A stretch of DNA of 64,000 nt from contig QAYZ01000010.1 in the NCBI GenBank assembly GCA_003054655.1, positions 62,001 through 126,000 of the forward strand, in the 5' to 3' direction. The stretch comes from Spartobacteria bacterium LR76. Its GTDB lineage: Bacteria > Verrucomicrobiota > Verrucomicrobiia > Chthoniobacterales > Terrimicrobiaceae. Position 1 is the first letter of the stretch; every line of letters starts with the position of its first letter. Position numbers and translations under genes: made by a program. This document shows, piece after piece, positions 34,424 to 42,010 of the stretch. Below the pieces are notes generated by a model. That model was not told where the DNA came from. It searched no databases and worked only from the letters and a program-made list of their open reading frames with translations.

Positions 34424-34771
34424 CTATTGCCAAAGGAGCGAGGCGAGAGTGAGCAGGATGGCTCCGACGATACCGGCAAGGCTCAGCGCGATGCCGATAC
34501 GGTAGATGGTCGCTTCGGTAGCGGGCAGGCCCTTTGCGCCGAGGGAGAAAAAGATGCGCCTGCGATAGAGGGGGAGCTTGGCGCGGAAAAGCGCGGCGGT
34601 CCCGAGCAAGGAGAGTAGCAGAGCAAAGGCGTAACAGCCGAGCCATGCATATCCATCCAGGGAGAAGATCGCGGCGGCGGCCAGTCCGGCGGCAATGAAG
34701 GGCAGACCGGAGGCGAGGATCAGGTCTGCGGGAAACTTTCGGAACGGTGTGGGGTCGATACCAGTCTTCAT
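34424..34771 (-). CDS. Small membrane protein
   Basis: A 115-residue protein with three or four hydrophobic spans (LILASGLPFIAAGLAAAAIF, YAWLGCYAFALLLSLLGTAA, IGIALSLAGIVGAILLTLA) and a basic loop YRRRIFF. Its start overlaps the stop of the gene at 34768 (ATGA). Unknown family. Confidence 0.62.
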   Translation of the reverse strand: MKTGIDPTPFRKFPADLILASGLPFIAAGLAAAAIFSLDGYAWLGCYAFALLLSLLGTAALFRAKLPLYRRRIFFSLGAKGLPATEATIYRIGIALSLAGIVGAILLTLASLLWQ

Positions 34772-35214
34772 GGCGTTGGGTGGGCGATGGTGTTCCGTTC
34801 CGTGAGATCCGATTTGGCGACGAGGATGGAACAAATCAGCGGGATGCTGAACCAGAAGAGGCTGACGACGAGAAAGCTGACGAGGGCGACGGGATGAATG
34901 AGTGCGTCGTCAAGGAAGTCGGGGCGGGTGTCAGCTCCTTTTACGAGCACCGTCGTCAATGCCGCGAGACAGGTGATGAGGGGAAATACCCATATGGTGA
35001 TGCTGGCGATGTGTTCACCGCGAGCCATGGAGCCTTTATCGATCGAGCGTTTCCAATGCTGGCAAAGGAGAGAACTGAAGATGCCGTAACCAAGGAGCGA
35101 CAGAGAAATGGCCGGAGCCGTCATGGCGGGGAGCGCAAGAATGATCGCCGTCCCTCCTGATGCGTAGGCGAAGTAAACCTGCGCTTTCAGAAGAGTGGAG
35201 CGAGAGGGAAGCAT
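34768..35214 (-). CDS. Small four-span membrane protein
   Basis: A 148-residue protein with four spans (YASGGTAIILALPAMTAPAI, LSLLGYGIFSSLLC, ITIWVFPLITCLAALTTVLV, PVALVSFLVVSLFWFSIPLI) and a basic cytoplasmic loop HWKRSIDKGS. No family recognised. Confidence 0.62.
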   Translation of the reverse strand: MLPSRSTLLKAQVYFAYASGGTAIILALPAMTAPAISLSLLGYGIFSSLLCQHWKRSIDKGSMARGEHIASITIWVFPLITCLAALTTVLVKGADTRPDFLDDALIHPVALVSFLVVSLFWFSIPLICSILVAKSDLTERNTIAHPTP

Positions 35215-35267
35215 GGCGTTCCAGTTTTGAGGATCAGCTTAGCGGTGGATTTGTTTGCTGGCGATCC

Positions 35268-35699
35268 TTAGTTTGCCAGTTGATCGATGGGCTTCGCAGC
35301 GGAGAGGGCGCGGGGGTATCGGGCGGCGGCTTCCGCCTGGGAGAGCGGAGTCATGCCTGCGCTCGCGAGCTGGCCGGAGGCGTCGACGTGCCCGACGGCG
35401 TAGTGGATGTCGGCGGGCGGGATGTTTTTGAAGTCGGAGATATCGTATCCGAACAGAACATAGCCGACGAGGAGGAGCCCGTCGTTTTTCTGGTAATGAA
35501 GCATGACGACGTTCCCGTCGAGGAGACCGAAGCCGTCGCGGTCGCAAAGCGTGTAGGTCGTGCCGCTGGTCTGGTGAATTATCACCCCTGGGGCGATGCG
35601 CAGAGTGGATGAGTCATTGAACCCATCAAGGTTCAGGCGGGGCTTGCAGCCCGCGATGATGATGCAGGCGAGGAGAGCGATGAATTTTGTTACCCTCAT
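35268..35699 (-). CDS. Small lipoprotein
   Basis: A 143-residue protein with lipobox ACIIIAGC. The mature part shows TLRIAPGVIIHQTSGTTYTL, GNVVMLHYQKNDGLLLVGYV, a compact beta domain, then a helical tail (SQAEAAARYPRALSAAKPID). ATG 35699 gives a correct lipoprotein signal; the upstream open frame is rejected. Confidence 0.68.
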   Translation of the reverse strand: MRVTKFIALLACIIIAGCKPRLNLDGFNDSSTLRIAPGVIIHQTSGTTYTLCDRDGFGLLDGNVVMLHYQKNDGLLLVGYVLFGYDISDFKNIPPADIHYAVGHVDASGQLASAGMTPLSQAEAAARYPRALSAAKPIDQLAN

Positions 35700-35704
35700 G
35701 CGGG

Positions 35705-36091
35705 TTAGCCGCCGCTCAATCCTGCGACGGTTTGCTGAAGCGGTGCATAGAGGCCGGAAAGCGTGAGGATCAGTTGGACTCCGATGACGAGCAGGATCGC
35801 GGAGAGGGAGAGGAGGGCGATGAGGTGATTGCGAACGAAAATCGCGATGCAAACAGCTCCGGCGAGAAAGGCGAGAGCGAGGGTGACGAAGAGAAGTTCA
35901 TTGGCCACGATGAACTGCGTGAGTGCCGGAAGCGGTTTTCCGCCTAGCATGTCGTTAAAGATCCTTCCGAAGGAGTTGATCATCAGGGCGAGACGGAGGT
36001 TGAGATAATCCAGCACCACGATGAAGACAACGGCGAGGGTGCGGACGCCGATCGAGATCTGGCGGATTTCTTTCTGGGGATCAACGCTCAT
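35705..36091 (-). CDS. Small three-span membrane protein
   Basis: A 128-residue protein with hydrophobic segments ISIGVRTLAVVFIVVLDYLN, LLFVTLALAFLAGAVCIAIF, LIALLSLSAILLVIGVQLIL. It is spaced 5 nt from the lipoprotein gene, so likely co-transcribed. No family recognised. Confidence 0.62.
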   Translation of the reverse strand: MSVDPQKEIRQISIGVRTLAVVFIVVLDYLNLRLALMINSFGRIFNDMLGGKPLPALTQFIVANELLFVTLALAFLAGAVCIAIFVRNHLIALLSLSAILLVIGVQLILTLSGLYAPLQQTVAGLSGG

Positions 36092-36122
36092 GGTTGGAGA
36101 GATTATGCGCCCCGGAGCATAC

Positions 36123-36482
36123 TCAGCTTCCACTTCGTTGACTAAGCTTTTGTGCGATGAAGGCGATGCCGAGTTTCAAAAGATAAAGGCTGAGGGTGAT
36201 CAGCGTCCAGAAGGCGAGCATGTTGATCTGGTGGATCTCCATGGCGGGGCGGCCGTGGAGGTCGATCTGCTCGGTCTGGATGAGCTGGCGCGCAGTCAGG
36301 GTGTATGCGGCAAAGATGAGCGGTGTGCCGATGAGGATAACGAGCCAGTGCGCGGCGGGCTTGCCAAAGAAGATCAGCCGGATGGCGCAGGCGAGCAGGA
36401 TGAGCGCCGCGACAAGGAACAGCCAGTCGCCAGAGCCGAGGAGGAGCTGTCGGTAGATGGACAGGTCGCGGAAGTCTTGCAT
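36123..36482 (-). CDS. Small membrane protein
   Basis: A 119-residue protein with three spans (GDWLFLVAALILLACAIRLI, WLVILIGTPLIFAAYTLTAR, MLAFWTLITLSLYLLKLGIA). It starts 10 nt after the first gene of the cluster. Unknown family. Confidence 0.6.
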   Translation of the reverse strand: MQDFRDLSIYRQLLLGSGDWLFLVAALILLACAIRLIFFGKPAAHWLVILIGTPLIFAAYTLTARQLIQTEQIDLHGRPAMEIHQINMLAFWTLITLSLYLLKLGIAFIAQKLSQRSGS

Positions 36483-36492
36483 GGCGTGGCGG

Positions 36493-36858
36493 TCAGAAGG
36501 TGTAGAGGAGGATTTCGTCGTGGTGGGACCAGTACATCATCAGCCTGCCGCGATCGGGGATGAGGTAGAGGTCTTCATCGGTGCCAAAGGCGGCGGGCCG
36601 CCACTCGGCGAAATGGGTGGGGAGTTCTTCTCGGGCCAGGATGAGTGGCGGGTGCCGTCCGGCCTTTGACCCTCTCGGTACTATGCGGAATTCGGCGGCA
36701 TCGCCGAGCAGCGGCAGGACATCTCTCTGAAAGTCGAAATCCGCGTTAAGCGGTATTTCGGTGAGGGTGAATTTCCCCACGGGCGAAATGACGGCAGTGG
36801 TTTCGATTTCCTCGTACGCCAGACCGATGAGGGAGCAATGTTCTTGGATGGGAATCAT
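36493..36858 (-). CDS. Small soluble protein, first gene of the cluster
   Basis: A 121-residue protein without signal or membrane segments (ISPVGKFTLTEIPLNADFDF, LLGDAAEFRIVPRGSKAGR, EDLYLIPDRGRLMMYWSHHD). The pattern resembles small immunity/knr4-like or SMI1-like cytoplasmic proteins only loosely. It begins an eight-gene minus-strand run ending at 32654. Confidence 0.55.
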   Translation of the reverse strand: MIPIQEHCSLIGLAYEEIETTAVISPVGKFTLTEIPLNADFDFQRDVLPLLGDAAEFRIVPRGSKAGRHPPLILAREELPTHFAEWRPAAFGTDEDLYLIPDRGRLMMYWSHHDEILLYTF

Positions 36859-36885
36859 TATTTCGAGAGGTTCCCACGCATCGCG

Positions 36886-37188
36886 CTACTGGCTCGACCG
36901 TCCCAGCTTTTGTGCGATCCATGCGGGATCGCGGCGAAGGTCGAGGACGGCCCGAATGAGCACGATGTCACCAGCGATGTCGTAATAGACGGCAAAGGGA
37001 AAACGGGAGGAGAGCAGGCGGAATTTTCCGAAGTGAACCGAGTGTATCCCGGCGTAAAGCTGCAGGGAGTCGATGTCGGAATAGAGGGTGTCGAGGAAGT
37101 ACGCGCCGAGCCCCTCGGACTGGCTCTCGTAGAACCTGTATCCGCGCTTCAGGTCGTCGAGCGCGGAGGGCTGGATGGAGATGGTCAC
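36886..37188 (-). CDS. ParE/RelE-superfamily toxin
   Basis: A 100-residue toxin: ISIQPSALDDLKRGYRFYES, GAYFLDTLYSDIDSLQLYA, FRLLSSRFPFAVYYDIAGDI, VLIRAVLDLRRDPAWIAQKL. This is the usual ParE-like order, ending in a helical region. It is co-directional with and overlaps the antitoxin gene (GTGA: GTG start of the toxin with the antitoxin TGA). A GTG start at 37188 is required by this coupling. Confidence 0.85.
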   Translation of the reverse strand: MTISIQPSALDDLKRGYRFYESQSEGLGAYFLDTLYSDIDSLQLYAGIHSVHFGKFRLLSSRFPFAVYYDIAGDIVLIRAVLDLRRDPAWIAQKLGRSSQ

Positions 37189-37397
37189 CTCAGCTCTTGG
37201 CGGAGCTGCTTCCTGGCGGTTTCCCAGTCGATGAACTGCTCCTCGCCGGATGCGGTGAGGCGGTCGCGCTCGGCGAGGATTTCTCCATGCCATGCAGGGG
37301 AGGCGAGGTTTTCGCGGGAGAGGTCGCGCCAAAGGGCCTCCATGAGCCGGAGCTTTTCATCTACGGTCATTTGCTGGAGATCGACAGTCGCGAACAT
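37185..37397 (-). CDS. Addiction-module antitoxin (TIGR02574-like)
   Basis: A 70-residue protein with the family pattern VDLQQMTVDEKLRLMEALWR, LSRENLASPAWHGEILAERD, ending in WETARKQLRQELR. This is the short all-helical antitoxin paired with ParE/RelE-type toxins. It precedes the toxin and is translationally coupled to it. Confidence 0.85.
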   Translation of the reverse strand: MFATVDLQQMTVDEKLRLMEALWRDLSRENLASPAWHGEILAERDRLTASGEEQFIDWETARKQLRQELR

Positions 37398-37474
37398 GGC
37401 TTACTGGTAGCAGGTTTTCGCGAGGTCACAACCCCGGAGCGCTTCGGCGATCGAGGCTTCCGGAGGGCGCTTTC

Positions 37475-37750
37475 CTAATATGTAAACTCCACGCCTTTGC
37501 GGGGCGGGGTGGAGGAGATGGTCTGGTTCTGGGTGAAGAAGTACTCCACGGGCCAGAAAACGACGTCGATCGGGATGACGAGGGGGACGAGGGCGTAGGC
37601 CAGGGGCTGCGGCGGACGCGGGGGCATGTCGGGCGGGTCCATCGGGCCGGGGGAACCCTGCGCGGTGGCGATCACGCTCTGCGTGACGCAGGAGGAAAGA
37701 AGAGTCGCGGTGACACCGGCGGCGGCAACGTGGAGCAGGAGCCTTTTCAT
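37475..37750 (-). CDS. Small lipoprotein
   Basis: A 91-residue protein with a lipobox (VTATLLSSC), a Pro-rich segment (GPMDPPDMPPRPPQPLAYAL), then a hydrophobic stretch VPLVIPIDVVFWPVEYFF and a short polar end. YceK-like small lipoproteins share this layout. ATG 37750 fits; the longer frame runs into dispersed repeats. Confidence 0.62.
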   Translation of the reverse strand: MKRLLLHVAAAGVTATLLSSCVTQSVIATAQGSPGPMDPPDMPPRPPQPLAYALVPLVIPIDVVFWPVEYFFTQNQTISSTPPRKGVEFTY

Positions 37751-37810
37751 GGGTTGGTGAGCGCGACTATAGCCGACCAGTTGCGGGGGCGAAAGTGCGG
37801 ATTTTTTGAA

Positions 37811-38316
37811 CAGAGCCGAGTCTGCGAAACAGGCGGAGCCAACGTCGCGAAGGACACCAAGGACAAGGCAGATGGGATAAACAGAGCCCAGGCTTTGCGA
37901 GACAGGCGGAGCCAACGAAGCAAAGGAAACGAAGGTGGGGCGTGGCGTGCGGCGGTAGGCCGTCGCGGAGTAGGAAAGCGCGGTCGAGTTGTCGGGAGGT
38001 GGACAGGGGATTCTACAGAGCCGAGTCTGCGAGACAGGCGGAGCCAACATCGCGAAGGGCAGACCGCAAAGGCTGGGACGAACAAAGCCGAGTCTGCGAG
38101 ACAGGCGAAGCAACGAAGGGAAGGAAACGAAGGGAAAGACTGAAGGCATTTTTACCAAGCCGGGTCTGCGAGACGGGAGGAGCCAACGTCGCAAAGGTCG
38201 CGAAGGGTTGGGCCTGTGGCTGTCCGGGCGCTGCGGTCTGGTGGCGCGCTGGATGAGCGCGGACACGGAAAAGGCATTTTACAGAGCCGAGCCTTGCGAG
38301 ACGAGCGGAGGGAGCC
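37811..38316 (+). repeat. Six tandem-dispersed copies of the S repeat module
   Basis: The module reads CAGAGCCGAGTCTGCGAGAC, then AGGCGGAGCCAACGTCGC, then AAGGACACAAAGG. Copies begin near 37811, 37882, 38016, 38083, 38155 and 38282, with 70-130 bp between them. A seventh lies at 43412-43465 and two inverted copies at about 52751-52797 and 53050-53102. No convincing coding sequence overlaps them. Confidence 0.75.
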
Positions 38317-38363
38317 ACCCGCCAGCTCCCCTCCTCCGCTCAGCGCCCCCCATCATGCACTAC

Positions 38364-39760
38364 GCAACCCGTCGACTATGCGTTTACTTACCCCAGCCAT
38401 TTTCCCCGCTGTGGAATCGCCGGGGGAAAGGATCACCCGGTTGGAAAATCCCCCGCAACCGATTGACTAGGCATTCGCTTACCCTGCTCTTTGTTCCGCC
38501 ACCGCCGCCACCGCCGCCACCCCCTCGCCGCCCCGCAACCTGCCGCGCAGGCGTTTACTTACTCCCCACCCCTCTGCGAACACCTTCTTCCGGCACCGCC
38601 TCGCGCAGCGTCTGGACAGCTCAGGTCAACCCTTCGCGCAGGCGTTCACTTACTCCTCATCGATTCGCCGCTCCGGCCTCCCGCTCCAGCGAGGAAACCC
38701 GCCCCAGGCAACCAGCCGCCCAGGTATTCACTTACCCGCCGCCGCTGCCACCCCCTCGCCGCCATGCGCTCTCCCATCACACGCTGCGCAACCTGCTGCA
38801 CAGGTGTTTACTTACTTCGGCTTCGACCCATCCTTCCCGCTGCGGAGTCGCCAGGGGAAAACCGGCCGCTTTCGCAAATCCTCGCCACCTGTTGCGCAGG
38901 TATTCACTTACCCCCGCTCCCCAGCGCCAGGCGCTCCGTCCCTCTCCGACGCCAGGCCACAGGTCCGACGCCTCGGGAGCAAAATGCACGCCCCGCAACC
39001 TGCTGCGCAGGCGTTTACCTACTCCCACTCTTCCCCTCAAGTAGCGCCCGTGTGCTGCGTCTCCTCGCCCAGCACTCTGGCAAACCCCAGACAACCCTTC
39101 GCGCAGGCGTTCACTTACTCCTCATCGACTCGCCGCTCCGGCCTCCCGCTCCCGCGAGGAAACCCGCCCCAGGCAACCTGCCGCCCAGGTATTCACTTAC
39201 CCGCCGCCGCTGCCACCCCCTCGCCGCCATGCGCTCTCCCATCACACGCTGCGCAACCTGCTGCACAGGCGTTTACTTACTTCGGCGCTGGCGATCCTCC
39301 CCGCTGCGGAGTCGCCAGGGGAAAATCCGTCCGCTTTCGTAAATCCTCGCCACCTGTTGCGCAGGTATTCACTTACCCCCGCTCCCCAACGCCGGGCGCT
39401 CCGTCCCTCTCCGACGCCAGGCCAGAGGTCCGACGCCTCGGGAGCAAAATGCACGCTACGCAACCTGCTGCGCAGGCGTTTACTTACCTCGCTCCTCTGT
39501 CGTTCATCCCGATGCCAGGCCACCAGGGAAACCGCAGTCCCGTAGCGAACATTCTCGCAACCCGGCGCGCAGGCGTTTACTTACCTCGGCCTTCTTGCGA
39601 GCGAGCGCCTGTCCGCCGCGTCTCCCCGCCCAGCGCCCTGGCAACTCCAGGCAACCCCTCGCGCAGGCATTCACTTACTCCTCATCACCTAGCCCCTCCG
39701 GCCTTCCGCTCCAGCGAGGATACCCACCCCCGAGCAACCAGCCACCTAGGCATTCACTAC
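38364..39760 (+). repeat. Array of sixteen 28-bp hairpin-bearing repeats
   Basis: Copies start at 38364, 38455, 38535, 38626, 38708, 38788, 38884, 38995, 39091, 39173, 39253, 39349, 39460, 39557, 39651 and 39734; all are 28 bp except the last (27). Each begins GCAACC or a close variant. The best-conserved copies contain the inverted core CCTGCTGCGCAGG (5-bp stem, 3-nt loop) and end CGTTTACTTAC; the tail TT(T/C)ACTTAC is the most constant part. Start-to-start spacing is 80-111 bp. Copies are degenerate and in different reading frames, so the array is probably not protein-coding. Confidence 0.85.
38626..39487 (+). repeat. 465-bp higher-order tandem duplication within the array
   Basis: The segment 38627-39022 recurs at 39092-39487 with few changes, an offset of 465 bp covering five repeat-plus-spacer units. 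Repeat starts 4-8 and 9-13 have identical spacings (82, 80, 96, 111). A third, more diverged copy begins near 39651. Confidence 0.85.
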
Positions 39761-39816
39761 ACCCTCCCGCCGCCGAACAGCCGCCCACCCCATTCCAGTG
39801 AGTAACTCCGATGAGG

Positions 39817-39861
39817 GTGTTACCTATGTTCTGAACCTGATGTGTTACCCATGTTCTGACT
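39817..39861. mobile_element. Insertion-sequence terminus remnant (IS21/IS481-like)
   Basis: Two imperfect direct copies 25 bp apart, GTGTTACCTATGTTCTGAAC and GTGTTACCCATGTTCTGACT. They resemble the repeated transposase-binding sites at the ends of IS21- or IS481-type elements as I remember them. No transposase gene is present. The site lies immediately after the 28-bp repeat array. Confidence 0.4.
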
Positions 39862-39864
39862 GCG

Positions 39865-39990
39865 CCCTGCGCCAACTTCCCACTTCCGCCCTCCCACTTC
39901 CGACTTCCGAAATCCCACTTCCGACTTCGTCCCTGTCTGAAAACTGAACCACTGAAAACTTGCAGTCTTTCCCTTCGCTCCCTCCTGTTT
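39865..39990 (-). repeat. Dispersed repeat cluster (F module plus CTTCC(C/G)AC(T)-type tract)
   Basis: Read on the minus strand, TGCAAGTTTTCAGTGG plus TTCAGTTTTCAGAC is followed by a run of GAAGTCGGAAGTGGG-type units. The same order is seen at 44100-44172 and 47340-47420. Confidence 0.7.
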
Positions 39991-40042
39991 AGTCCGGCCT
40001 TGGGAACCTTGTCCGTCCCGCGATCTGCGGTAATGGTATCCC

Positions 40043-40738
40043 ATGGCCGCAAAAGACCCCGCACAGTTCTTCACCCAGGCCCACGCCGAGCAGTACGACC
40101 AGCGCTTTGCCAAGCTCGCCGCGATGCGCGACGCCGCGCACCTCCTCATCGCCGCCACCCTCTCCGACCTCCCCGCCGACGCCCGCATCCTCTGCGTCGG
40201 CGCGGGCACCGGGGCTGAGATCCTGCCCCTCGCCCAGCGCTTCCCCGGCTGGACGTTTACCGCCGTCGACCCCTCCGGCCCCATGCTCGACGTCTGCCGC
40301 ACCCGCACCGCCGCCTTCGCCGACCGCTGCGCCTACCACCACGGCTACCTCGACACCCTGCCCGCCGCGCGCGAATACCACGCCGCCACCTCCATCCTCG
40401 TCTCGCAATTCGTCACCGACCCGGCGGCGCGAATTGACTACTTCCGCACCATCGCCTCGCACCTCCGCCCCGGCGGCACCCTCATCGTCTCCGACCTCTC
40501 CACCGGCCCCGGCGGCGCAATCGGCGAGGCCCTCATCGACGACTGGATGCGCCTCATGCTATTAGCCGACCAGACCCCCGAGCAAATCGCCAACCTCCGC
40601 ACCGCCTACCAGACCATGGTCGCCATCCTCCCCGCCGCCGAAATCGCCACCCTCCTCACCCGCGCCGGATTCCAGGAACCAGTGCCCTTCCTCCAAACCA
40701 GCCTCATCCACGCCTGGCACACCCGCGTCGCGGAGTAG
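40043..40738 (+). CDS. Class I SAM-dependent methyltransferase
   Basis: A 231-residue enzyme. The SAM-binding loop is ILCVGAGTGAEILPLAQRF, followed by FTAVDPSGPMLDVCR (acidic end of strand 2) and LRPGGTLIVSDLS (motif IV/V region). Substrate unknown. A preceding helix-rich N-terminus (FFTQAHAEQYDQRFAKLAAM) is usual for small-molecule methyltransferases of the SAM-binding superfamily. No linked biosynthetic genes are visible. Confidence 0.87.
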   Translation: MAAKDPAQFFTQAHAEQYDQRFAKLAAMRDAAHLLIAATLSDLPADARILCVGAGTGAEILPLAQRFPGWTFTAVDPSGPMLDVCRTRTAAFADRCAYHHGYLDTLPAAREYHAATSILVSQFVTDPAARIDYFRTIASHLRPGGTLIVSDLSTGPGGAIGEALIDDWMRLMLLADQTPEQIANLRTAYQTMVAILPAAEIATLLTRAGFQEPVPFLQTSLIHAWHTRVAE

Positions 40739-40772
40739 ATTCGAGCAGAGATAAAAAGACTCAGGCCAAAGC

Positions 40773-41672
40773 CTACAGTTCCGAGGGGGAGCGGCCTTGC
40801 TTGATGCACCGGAAGTTCAGCGCAAACCGCGACTCGTGGAGCCCTGCTTTCCACAGCGAAACATGAGCAAACTTTTCATCAGAGAGAATCGCCCGCACCT
40901 CATTTTCAAGCTCCGCCGGAGTCCGTAGCCCGAGGATCACGCATTTGACCACAGCTGCAGGAATCGGCAGATAGTAGCACTCCTCCGTTTTTCCCGACTC
41001 TTTTTGCAGACACTTCAATTCGAATAGCTGTCGGAATTCCCGCTCGTAAGCCCAATCATCGTTTTTGCTAAAGATGATCTTCTCAAAGATTCGAAGTCCC
41101 TGCTCACCCTTCAGAGGCGCGACTGAATCCCATTCTGGGCGCTCTCGAACATACTGAATCTCTCTCAGTCCCTTTGTTGGTTCCCTGAAGAACTCCCAAT
41201 CCGAGGCAAGGCCAAACACGAGCCCTTTTTGAGAACAACTGTAATGCCCCCACATGAGCAAAGAATCCGCGCGTCCAGACAAACAAAGCACCCCATGCCT
41301 TTCGCTGTAGGCTTTCAGCGCTCTCTCCTGCAAATCCCTATTTGCTTGAGGGACTGCACAAATTCCTTTGGAAATTAACTCAGCACGAGATTTTCTCCAT
41401 ATCCGGCGAAAATCGCGCATCGTCCCTGAAAACCCACGCCTCTTTTCTTGCTTAAAGACCTCCCTCTGATTTTCTTTGTCCCTAAGAATCGCCTTAATCT
41501 TCCGACTCGGAGAGCTGCAAAACACATACGGCGTAAACTCAAAGGGGTCATTAAAATACAGCGGCGGAGTCACCTTCAGCCGTAGATTACGAAGAATATC
41601 AACTCCCCGGTCATCGCAATACTTGAAGGCAACCGGCGCGAGCGCCTCATGCAAATCAATCGGAGTCTCCAT
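40773..41672 (-). CDS. DUF2971-family protein
   Basis: A 299-residue protein with the DUF2971 layout: early ILRNLRLKVTPPLYFNDPFE, then VLCLSGRADSLLMWGHYSCS, where the W-(S/G)-H-Y motif is followed by QKGLVFGLASDW, and later EREFRQLFEL. It is lower in GC than its neighbours and rich in Lys. Function is unknown; members occur in variable regions and are sometimes near defence genes. Convergent with the methyltransferase gene, 34 bp apart. Confidence 0.72.
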   Translation of the reverse strand: METPIDLHEALAPVAFKYCDDRGVDILRNLRLKVTPPLYFNDPFEFTPYVFCSSPSRKIKAILRDKENQREVFKQEKRRGFSGTMRDFRRIWRKSRAELISKGICAVPQANRDLQERALKAYSERHGVLCLSGRADSLLMWGHYSCSQKGLVFGLASDWEFFREPTKGLREIQYVRERPEWDSVAPLKGEQGLRIFEKIIFSKNDDWAYEREFRQLFELKCLQKESGKTEECYYLPIPAAVVKCVILGLRTPAELENEVRAILSDEKFAHVSLWKAGLHESRFALNFRCIKQGRSPSEL

Positions 41673-41754
41673 CCTCTTGAGCCTTATCAAATCCGCAAAA
41701 CAAAGTCACGCCGCCAGCCTCCGCTCACCTCGCCCCGCCGCCCGCGCCAAGAGC

Positions 41755-42008
41755 CAGCCCCTTTGCTTCCTTCGTTTCCTTCCGTTCGATTCTGCCTTGG
41801 AAAACCGTCGCCACCCAGCCGCCCACCTGAGCGCGACAGCCGTCCTGCGACCGAAGCAGCACGCCCAACCCTTTGTGTCCTTTGCGACCTTCTGTTAAAA
41901 ACTGTCTTCCCTTCCCATTACCCCGGCGCGCCAGCCAGTTCGCAGCGTCCCGTCATCGCCGCGCCCAGCCAGCCCTTAGCTTCCTTCGCTTCCTTCTGTA
42001 AAAATCTG
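41755..42008 (-). repeat. Dispersed repeat cluster (T modules)
   Basis: On the minus strand there are ACAGAAGGAAGCGAAGGAAG directly after the antiporter stop, ACAGAAGGTCGCAAAGGAC with ACAAAGG, and GGAAACGAAGGAAGC. The remainder of the 338-bp gap (41673-42010) shows no gene. Confidence 0.7.
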
Positions 42009-42010
42009 CC

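Noticed and set aside
38364-39760. CRISPR array
   Set aside because: Repeats are degenerate, spacing varies from 80 to 111 bp, spacers are 52-83 bp and mutually related or duplicated, and there are no cas genes.
38364-39760. Integron attC array
   Set aside because: Units are not separated by gene cassettes, and no integrase or complete R'/R'' box pairing is seen.
38364-39760. RAYT-associated REP elements
   Set aside because: The minus strand has GTAAGTAAACG before the hairpin, which is only loosely like the GTAG head of REPs, and there is no transposase of that family in the window. Kept only as a weak alternative.
38491-39805. Long open reading frames on both strands across the 28-bp array (up to 333 codons)
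   Set aside because: The repeat motif falls in different frames because unit lengths are often not multiples of three; the frames are open because of high GC. Composition is Pro/Ser/Arg/Ala-rich and not protein-like.
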